Program-made: the position numbers and the translations under genes
The notes under the pieces: model-generated
Told to the model about the DNA's origin: nothing
Database searches by the model: none
What the model saw: only the letters and a program-made list of their open reading frames with translations
Shown: positions 57,501 through 64,000 of the stretch, in pieces
Position numbering within the stretch: position 1 is the first letter of the stretch
Layout of the letters: every line of letters begins with the position of its first letter
NCBI GenBank assembly: GCA_905220665.1
Contig: CAJNAR010000001.1
Coordinates: 124,001 to 188,000, forward strand
Reading direction: 5' to 3'
DNA: 64,000 nucleotides
Origin: Albugo candida
Taxonomy: Eukaryota > Oomycota > Peronosporomycetes > Albuginales > Albuginaceae

Positions 57501-58139
57501 CGATCGGGTTTGATTTTCTTTGATGCCTTTTGAGCCGTTATAATTGCCCAAAGACTGAATTCTGACAGGTCCATTGATCTTCTGTGGTAATATCTGATCA
57601 TGAGAGCGAATACGTCGATGTGTTGGCGTCGAGTGACGTGTCATCTCACCGAGCGGAATTGAAGGATTTTCGGTTATGAGTCCGTTTCTTTTTGCCTTTG
57701 GTCCTGACGAAAGTATTGATCTACAGTTCTTACTTGTTCTCTGTGGTTTGTTACATGTAGCGTCCTGATTTGACGCGATCTTTCTACGTGTTGACAAACA
57801 GGAATCTCTTGACGTCGATGACGCTACTTTGGAGTGCTTTTCTATTTGTTTGACATTAGCAATAGCGTATTCCGGTATTTTATGCTCATTATTAGGCTGT
57901 GCAGTGCCATATACAGCTATTTGTTCGGTCAAATGTCCTTTCATCGCGATTAGAGGAGCACAGTGATGTTGATCCTCTAAGGCAGCAGAGCCCAAACTAC
58001 TCGTAAATGTACTCACGGATTCAGATCCAGAGGAGCTGAGTGATTCAGATCGAATCTTTCGTGATATGTCGGTTTCGAAATTGGTCTTTAAGGATACGCT
58101 GCTTCGCTTCGGTGATGCCAGACGTGAATTGAGTTGCAT
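54581..58139 (-). CDS. Kinesin-14 (C-terminal motor)
   Basis: Four exons (58139-55788, 55729-55640, 55589-55533, 55477-54581) give 1131 residues. The first ~320 residues are Ser/Thr-rich and basic. A long coiled coil runs to ~720, and the neck [25 protein letters not shown] leads straight into the motor, the hallmark of minus-end-directed kinesin-14. Exon 2 holds the P-loop GQTGSGKT, exon 4 switch [12 protein letters not shown] and switch [12 protein letters not shown], and the motor ends with [10 protein letters not shown] short Ser-rich, basic tail follows. The motor appears intact, in contrast to the kinesin relic at the left end. Expected role: spindle focusing or minus-end transport. Confidence 0.94.
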
Positions 58140-58272
58140 ACTTTTCTTTTGGTCGTTATCCCGAGGAAAGTGTGTCCTTATTGCGAGGATGTTACTATCG
58201 AAGGTGTAGACGGTACATATAGGAAGTAGTCATTTACATCCAATTAAAAGCTCTCAAGCAATTACATACAAA

Positions 58273-58607
58273 ATGTCATTCACGAGCCTCTCGGCAGGTG
58301 TTTTAGCAGGAGGCTTTACCTATGTAATCATACAGCTACGTCTCTATGAGCGTGAATCCGTGATTCGGTTCAATGCTACTCAGATCGCTAATTCTGTGAG
58401 GGGTTGTACGAAAAAGGTATGTTTCACAATCTTACAAATAATCGAATTTCTTTAACATTAGTAAACGCATAGTCTGACACGGCTGGCTATGACTCCGTTT
58501 TATCAAGACAGGAGCATGTATACTACGAAAAAATACGCTCCATGTGGAATCGTCAAGTTGTGTCTTTTCGAGATGGTGTTTTAGATCTGTTCAAAGGCGA
58601 TGATTGA
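58273..58607 (+). CDS. Small single-span membrane protein, possibly MICOS-related
   Basis: Two exons (58273-58416 and 58473-58607, 56-bp intron) give 92 residues. It has an N-terminal hydrophobic segment rich in small residues (SLSAGVLAGGFTYVIIQL) and a soluble C-terminal part with YEKIRSMWNRQVVSFRDGVLDLF. The size, membrane anchor and the W-N-x-Q segment near the end recall small MICOS subunits (Mic12/Aim5 or Mic13), but similarity is weak. It is divergently transcribed from kinesin-14, 133 bp apart. Confidence 0.55.
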
Positions 58608-58646
58608 TGGTACTGTAGCTCAAAGTCCGCGCGTTAACGTATGCGA

Positions 58647-60956
58647 TCATTGCACACACTCTTGTTGTCTCTTTAGATTGAGAGTCATCGATGTATAATC
58701 TGCTTTGCAAATCTTTTCCTGAGCCTTTCCTTTCAGTTTCGCAATACATGAATTCTTGCCTTGACTACTATCGACTTTGGATGGGATTTCACCCTGATGG
58801 CAGCTACTGCTGCCGCGGCGATTGCTCACAAGCGGTGAGCTTAGCACCACAAAATTTTTCTCCGCAAAAGTAATCGCCAGATGTTGAAGAACAGCACATT
58901 TTGAATCATCACGCAATTTTCTACGTCGAGGAATTGGATCAAAAACGGATATAGCTCCGAGTAACAGCTCGTCCGACCCTTTTCTTTGGGAAGAGGTAAG
59001 AGGAACGCCTGCGTAAAATCGAACGGCTTGTGGACCCTTGACAATTGGTAATTGCAAAAAATCGTAACAGGGAGACTGGCACGTATCTCGAACATCGTGA
59101 CAAAATGTTTTGGACCTGTTTTCTAAAATCGGGAGGCAACAGCCCATCTTCTCAGAAGTCGGAATGAGGCGATTGTGCTTACGGACATACATATAGTGAG
59201 ACAAACTCAAACTGATATGCCCGAGGCTTCCATCAAACTGCACAATACTCACAGCTCCATATCTGCATTTTAATGCTTCCGTGGCGTGTTGGCAAAGAGC
59301 CTGCAGTGAAGTAAGAAATACCTCGGGGCTTGGAACCAGTCGAACGTGCTGGACGGATTCACCTAGCTGATTGTTCACTTTTAGTGTGCTTAATTCCGGA
59401 TTTTGCGTAGAATGCGTATCTTTTGACGGTTGAGAAGACTTCGATTCGGCAAAATTATGAGTCAATTCAAATGAGCTTTTTGCCGAATTCACAAATCTTC
59501 CGGGACTTCGAGCTGTCTGAATGCGGAGACGTGCTTGTTGCTGTGATCCAAATACACCTTCAGAGACAGAGGCAAAGTCTGGTATTCCTGTTGCAGGCGT
59601 TGTAATCAAGTATTTTGATTCTTTCGGTTGATTTTTCTTTATTTGTTTGGACGATGCCGCAAACGTTTTCGATCTTTCAAACGATTTATTTTCGTAAACT
59701 CGGCGCGAAGTTGTAGACTCTGCTCGGCCGACCTCCATGCTGTTGCGATGCTTGATTTTATGTGGCGATGACTTCGCGTTGGACTGACCTTGTTTCGAGT
59801 AAAATGGTAATTTTCCTCCTCCCTTTCCACAGTGTTTGTGCTGGCAACACTTGCAAATGATCGCATTGGTGATTCCAGTAGCTGGAAGATCGACGATACC
59901 GCTCCTTGTGCACGTTCGGCAAAAGAATTCGGCGCAGATGAAGCATTGATGCTTTCGCTGGGCGAACTCTTCGAATAGGCAGAGACATGCTTGACACTGC
60001 AAGTACAAATCTGCACGTGACCAGATATGCTGTGCAGAATGGAGATTTGATTTTATCTGTTGATTCCACTTCCACGCGTTCACAGCATTCGAGAAGCGTC
60101 GAATACTCCAGGCCATTTTGCGCAGAATGAGTTCCGTAACGTTTTGTTGAGAAACATCTTTTTGCTCGCCGGCTGATGCATAAAATACAATATCGGTCAT
60201 TTCTTGATGATTTGTTGGGTACAATAAGAATCCGGCAAGAGGAATGAATAGAGATTGTGAATTGGAGATTCCCTGCAAGTCTGTCGATGTGGAGGTCCAT
60301 AATATCTGAAATGCTGCAGGAGCCTTTTCTTGAAAATCGTGATCGTTCCTTCGTTCTTCTTTCTGATTCATACTTCCAATAGGACCTAAAGCATCGGGTG
60401 CGAGTTTTTTTGTGTAGGTAAATAAAAACATCTCGAGAGCAGTGATTGTCGGCACAGGTGAGTTGAAAGCCATCCAGCACAGTCGGAGCAATGCACTACC
60501 GCTGATAAGATGCTTTGATGAAAAATTATCACTCGTTTTGCCTTCTGGTCGTTCATAGTGAGAAAGAATGGTCGTTCTTGCAATTAATCGCTTGTACAAG
60601 ATACGAAGATAAGACCGATAGCTGGTCAACACGCTGGAACTTAGAATTTCTTGTAAGACATCCAGAGAGCTATGTACTCTGGTAAAACTCCGGACTTGGT
60701 ACGAAGAAGCTTGACCGTGCCCTGATGGCTTCGCTTCTCCACCTTTTTCCCATACTGTGAGTCCTTCAGTCTTTTTAACCTCTTTCCATCCACGATTACG
60801 CATCGAGGTGAGTGTGCACTGACGAATAAGATTCGGTAAATGTTCCTTTTCTGCCAGTTCACATTGTCGCTGTTGCTCTTCGTCTGAAATATCAAAGCTC
60901 TTTCCAAAAAATCTGGCAGATGGAATGTTATGTGATTCTGCAGAATTCCTGCGCAT
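58647..60956 (-). CDS. START-like / FYVE-type zinc finger / GAF-like protein
   Basis: 769 residues in one exon. Residues ~60-320 resemble a START lipid-binding module of the kind found in oomycete START-FYVE families (EVKKTEGLTVWEK, HSSLDVLQEILSSS, SLFIPLAGFLLYPT). Residues ~330-390 form a FYVE-like finger (CQACLCLFEEFAQRKHQCFICAEFFCRTC...CKCC), lacking a full R+HHC motif. The C-terminal part (~520-690) is GAF-like (LQALCQHATEALKCRYGAVSIV, DVRDTCQSPCYDFLQLPIVKGP, RFYAGVPLTS, LLLGAISVFDP). Probably a peripheral membrane protein binding lipids or phosphoinositides; the cargo is unknown. Confidence 0.82.
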   Translation of the reverse strand: MRRNSAESHNIPSARFFGKSFDISDEEQQRQCELAEKEHLPNLIRQCTLTSMRNRGWKEVKKTEGLTVWEKGGEAKPSGHGQASSYQVRSFTRVHSSLDVLQEILSSSVLTSYRSYLRILYKRLIARTTILSHYERPEGKTSDNFSSKHLISGSALLRLCWMAFNSPVPTITALEMFLFTYTKKLAPDALGPIGSMNQKEERRNDHDFQEKAPAAFQILWTSTSTDLQGISNSQSLFIPLAGFLLYPTNHQEMTDIVFYASAGEQKDVSQQNVTELILRKMAWSIRRFSNAVNAWKWNQQIKSNLHSAQHIWSRADLYLQCQACLCLFEEFAQRKHQCFICAEFFCRTCTRSGIVDLPATGITNAIICKCCQHKHCGKGGGKLPFYSKQGQSNAKSSPHKIKHRNSMEVGRAESTTSRRVYENKSFERSKTFAASSKQIKKNQPKESKYLITTPATGIPDFASVSEGVFGSQQQARLRIQTARSPGRFVNSAKSSFELTHNFAESKSSQPSKDTHSTQNPELSTLKVNNQLGESVQHVRLVPSPEVFLTSLQALCQHATEALKCRYGAVSIVQFDGSLGHISLSLSHYMYVRKHNRLIPTSEKMGCCLPILENRSKTFCHDVRDTCQSPCYDFLQLPIVKGPQAVRFYAGVPLTSSQRKGSDELLLGAISVFDPIPRRRKLRDDSKCAVLQHLAITFAEKNFVVLSSPLVSNRRGSSSCHQGEIPSKVDSSQGKNSCIAKLKGKAQEKICKADYTSMTLNLKRQQECVQ

Positions 60957-61433
60957 AATTCAAATCTCGTGTTATTGGCCTCGCAATCACAATCTTCTGT
61001 AAATCGGGCCGGGAACAAAACACACAATTGCTCTATATATAGCAGCATGTTGTCACTGCATATTATATCTATTGAGCAAAGTCGCCGAACGAGCGATTTA
61101 TAAAGCACTGAGACGACACGATGTCGCCTTGCCTTGCGAAATCTCGATTGTCGTAAGCGCGGATTTTGCATCGAGCTAAAATAGCTTTTCTTATTGTATT
61201 GGATTTGATTCGAAAACTATTATTTTAGATTGAAAAGCTCACTGCTTATAGATCCAACAACGTCGTGTCTTATAGTTTGCTGTGTATCAGATAAGCAATC
61301 ATGACACATTGATGTCATCTGCTTGTATGCATATTATGCGATTCATTCCACTGCACTGACTTTTGCATCGACATTAATTGATACGGTACTTGCGGTAGTT
61401 TGGTATCAAACTGTTGCATCCGCAACAACAATT
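60957..61433. other. Divergent promoter region, no gene seen
   Basis: 477 bp between the START-FYVE-GAF gene (minus) and PI31 (plus). An open minus-strand frame overlaps the START gene start but shows no domain. Confidence 0.5.
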
Positions 61434-62717
61434 ATGTCCGACGCTGTGCATCACGATGAAACCATGCTATTCGAGAGCATAAACCAGGTGCAGAACGTGG
61501 AATTGAAGGTATGGACATCATATATATGCACAAATGTCAAATATATGACTCGCGTTTTCTTTACAGAAACATATGCTGTCGGCATTGAGTTCTTTCCAAA
61601 CTGCAGAAACGCAGTCTTCAAGCAGTAGAGATACAATGCGAACAGATGGAGCGAAAGATCACATTTTACAATTTCTCTCCGACAATCCTGCAGAAATAAA
61701 GTGTCCAAAGGACGCGCTAGTTGTTGCAATTCACTTGCTGATTGTGGAAGGAGGTGACATTTTTGTCAATCCTCCAACTGGGCCGTGCCGTCTCATGCAA
61801 TGTTTTCTGATAGGATTCCAGCCTAAGTTTGCGTCGGACAGCTCTAAGCTACCTGAAGGCTGGAACACCCACAGCGCCAGTAACTTGTTCCAGCTGAGTT
61901 ATCGACGAAGGGATAATGAAGACTCGTGCTATACCCTCAAGGTTTGTTGTATTGATTCATAGATGACACCTCAACGTCGTTTTTGCCTGATTTGAAATAG
62001 ATAATCTCTATTGGGGATAAATTCGAGCTTTATTTTTCCGATTCGACTGAACGCGTGCATTCGCTTGAAGTCAGGTCAGATAAATCCGAAGCTTTGATTT
62101 CGCAGAATGTCCTAACGGCGCTATGTAGCATGAGCGACTACATTGATGAAACTTCACCCAAAGCACCGTTGCATTCCATTGGAACGTTACGCGCAAGAAT
62201 AAAAGGGTTTCTCGAAAATATTGAAGCATCAAACCAACAGCCTAAAATTTCCGAAGGTTTTCATCCGACACAACGAACTGAACGGGATGAGTATGAGTTT
62301 GAAAACAGGGGCACACGATATCCATCGGTACGGATACAACCATTTACAGTGTGCGATTGATACGACTTCATCGCATCCTAGGTCGGTTCAGGGGATGTGT
62401 TCATGCCGTCACGAAGTGGAGGTGATCCTGGAATGCTAGTGGGACCAAATCATGAAATTTTCCGCCGCCGTCAAGATCCTGCACGTGGAATCGTACCAGG
62501 GGCGAGGTTTGATCCATTTGGCCCGGTCATGGGTCCCAACATACCATCACGCGACGGTAACATGCCATTTCCAGCTGCACCGCGTCTTCCATTTGGGGAT
62601 CCTAATCCGGATCATCTGCGAATGCCTCGCGACGATGACAATGATGATTTTGGCTTCTCCAGTCAGCCAAGGCGAGATTTTAGCCGCTCATCCGGCTCCA
62701 GTTTTCCTTATTTTTAG
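61434..62717 (+). CDS. PSMF1: Proteasome inhibitor PI31 (PSMF1)
   Basis: Four exons (61434-61508, 61567-61941, 62001-62327, 62382-62717) give 370 residues. The first two-thirds carry the FP-type domain (CPKDALVVAIHLLIVEGG, EGWNTHSASNLFQLSYR). The C terminus is the diagnostic Pro/Gly-rich region: GDPGMLVGPNHEIF, ARGIVPGARFDPFGPV and PNPDHLRMPRDDDNDDF. PI31 binds the 20S proteasome and, through its FP domain, F-box or adaptor proteins; it modulates proteasome activity and transport. The proteasome subunit gene PSMA6 lies 7 kb to the left. Confidence 0.93.
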
Positions 62718-62813
62718 TTCAGGTCAATAATCATTTTGTGGTCTAATTCCTTTGTAAGTCCCATCTCATTAAATGTTGTTCGAAGGTGATCTGAATTGCA
62801 TATTTCGCACTCA

Positions 62814-63188
62814 ATGTTCGCCAGAAAATCTTCGAAAGCGCTAGTCAAACTGTTTGACCAACAGAAGCGCTATGGAGGTTCACTCGTCAAGAATAAACAT
62901 GTCGAGGTAAGTCTAATAATCTATCATGTCGACCTTATTTGTGCTTATACAGATACATCGCGTTAGAATTACAACAATTGGCGCGGTGATTCAGAAAAAC
63001 GATTTGCATTTGACAAGGAGTTTTTCATTCAAATAACAGTTTGGGGCATCATACCATTCAGTGCTTACTGGGTTCTAGCCGATGAAGAACTGGTAAGTAC
63101 TGATTTCAGTTGTTCTTTCACCTGAGCACATATTTGCTAATAGCGTAAACGACACGCACTATACCAAAAACGAATTGAGAATTCATAA
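62814..63188 (+). CDS. Small mitochondrial-type single-span membrane protein
   Basis: Three exons (62814-62906, 62967-63092, 63144-63188) give 87 residues in frame. The N terminus is basic and free of acidic residues at first (MFARKSSKALVKLF), like a mitochondrial presequence. A YNNWRGDSEKRFAF segment precedes one membrane helix (FFIQITVWGIIPFSAYWVL), and the short tail is charged (ADEELRKRHALYQKR). The layout resembles small accessory subunits of respiratory complex I, but I cannot name it. Confidence 0.55.
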
Positions 63189-63644
63189 CAAGCTCCAAGG
63201 GACGAACACGAGCTAGCAGTACGTGCACAATTGGTGGAACATCAACTCATAATCTAGAAATATGAATCCGGAAGGGACGTAGTCTTTGCTTTCTTGTAAA
63301 CTCACGGGGAGGTTTACCGCTCCAAATCGCATTCTACGCTTTCGATGAAACAAGTTCTAATTTCGAAATCTGCTGACCGCTTGGAATTTGTGGTGCTTCC
63401 CACTACCATGCTCTCGATGCTGACTCTGACTGTCAAGTATACCGAACTTGTGCACCATCGATCGACTACCAGATCCTCTCATCGTAAAAAACGGATGCGA
63501 AAGACTCGCTCTATTTGTTCCGCTCATTCTAATGCGGGGACACGCATCCACGCATCTAAGCACGCAATAATGCCCAGGATTTTACAGCTTGCTTCGCAAA
63601 AATAATTCCATGCGCACCACATAGAAATTGTACTAAGTTCGTAG
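63189..63644. other. Intergenic, no gene seen
   Basis: 456 bp before the PIGG start. A plus-strand open frame (63345-63605) is basic and shows no domain. Confidence 0.45.
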
Positions 63645-64000
63645 ATGGCGAATATGGTTGACCGTTATCTCATGCAAAGCTTGTGCATAATTGCTTTGAT
63701 TGCCGTATATTTGTGTGCATCTGGCCTCATTCACTTGGACGAGGTTTTTAGTTCCGAGTCGCATCGACAAGCGCCTTTGCAAACAGAGTCCATATCGCAT
63801 GAACTCACTACCATACATAATGGAGATCGTGACACCCCATATGATCGATTGGTTTTCGTGCTCGTGGATGCACTTCGCGCCGATATGGTTCTTGGTAAAG
63901 ACAAAATGTACGAAGGTCATCAGCTGAAACAAAGTAATACAACCCTTGGCAATCTTGAACGCTATATGGAGTATACGCACGGTCTAATACTTGAAAATCG
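63645..64000 (+). CDS. GPI ethanolamine phosphate transferase 2 (PIGG/GPI7), 5' part
   Basis: Open from ATG 63645 to the window edge (118 residues visible, partial). An N-terminal membrane anchor (LCIIALIAVYLCASGLIHL) is followed by a lumenal stretch and DRLVFVLVDALRADMVLG, the metal-binding start of the alkaline-phosphatase-like domain shared by PIGN, PIGO and PIGG; the DALRADF/M form is closest to PIGG and PIGO. The enzyme adds ethanolamine phosphate to a mannose of GPI anchors in the ER. Which of the three it is cannot be fixed from this part alone. Confidence 0.8.
   Translation, partial: MANMVDRYLMQSLCIIALIAVYLCASGLIHLDEVFSSESHRQAPLQTESISHELTTIHNGDRDTPYDRLVFVLVDALRADMVLGKDKMYEGHQLKQSNTTLGNLERYMEYTHGLILEN

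Noticed and set aside
59758..60480. Minus-strand open frame of 240 codons in another frame of the START-FYVE-GAF gene
   Set aside because: It is Arg/Ser/Cys-rich, typical of a shifted frame, while the other frame holds START- and FYVE-like motifs.
1..64000. Search for tRNA or rRNA genes and CRISPR-like arrays
   Set aside because: No T-loop/anticodon-arm pattern typical of a tRNA gene, no rRNA-like block and no regularly spaced short repeats were noticed when reading; a covariance-model search was not possible.

Overview
This window is nuclear DNA from a compact eukaryotic genome, most likely an oomycete. The evidence is the gene set and its style: genes on both strands separated by a few hundred bases or less, very short introns (mostly 49-70 bp, GT...AG, often ending TTAG or ATAG), a START-FYVE-type protein and FYVE- and PH-linked kinases of the kind expanded in oomycetes, and a secreted/membrane thaumatin-like protein. 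The AT-leaning base composition and tight packing would fit a white-rust (Albugo-like) genome, but that genus-level guess is inference only.

Layout. 1-10.1 kb is a repeat-rich, gene-poor end. It holds a decayed kinesin heavy-chain relic (minus strand) whose tail region is duplicated as a large inverted repeat, then an element with ~160-230 bp terminal inverted repeats and a 6-bp target duplication that has been split by a young Ty1/copia retrotransposon (two 186-bp LTRs differing at two positions), then 2 kb of degenerate sequence. From 10.1 kb to the right edge the window is dense euchromatin-like coding DNA: WDTC1/DCAF-like WD40-TPR protein, copper P1B-ATPase, a bacterial-type long GAPDH, a PHD-finger protein, SKP1, a seven-exon Maf nucleotide pyrophosphatase, a thaumatin-domain membrane protein, condensin subunit NCAPG, a secreted protein of unknown function, a protein ending in a CaaX box, an ARB2-FYVE-AGC kinase fusion, a dysferlin-domain coiled-coil protein, CTF18, a PH-kinase-RyR fusion, an LRR protein, CNOT4/NOT4, a YjbQ-family protein, UVRAG/Vps38, proteasome alpha-6, a kinesin-14, a tiny inner-membrane-type protein, a START-FYVE-GAF protein, PI31, a second tiny membrane protein and the first part of the GPI ethanolamine-phosphate transferase PIGG.

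Themes. There is no operon logic, but two functional groups recur: ubiquitin-proteasome function (WDTC1-like CUL4 receptor, SKP1, NOT4 RING ligase, proteasome alpha-6, PI31) and chromosome/spindle maintenance (NCAPG, CTF18, kinesin-14). Several proteins combine domains in unusual ways (ARB2+FYVE+AGC kinase; PH+kinase+RyR), and these are the strongest candidates for undescribed signalling proteins.

Exon boundaries were placed by eye from splice consensus, reading frame and family conservation. Most multi-exon models close in frame. Exceptions (a one-base frame break in the LRR gene, an ambiguous splice in the dysferlin-domain gene, uncertain 5' ends of NCAPG and UVRAG) are stated in the entries.
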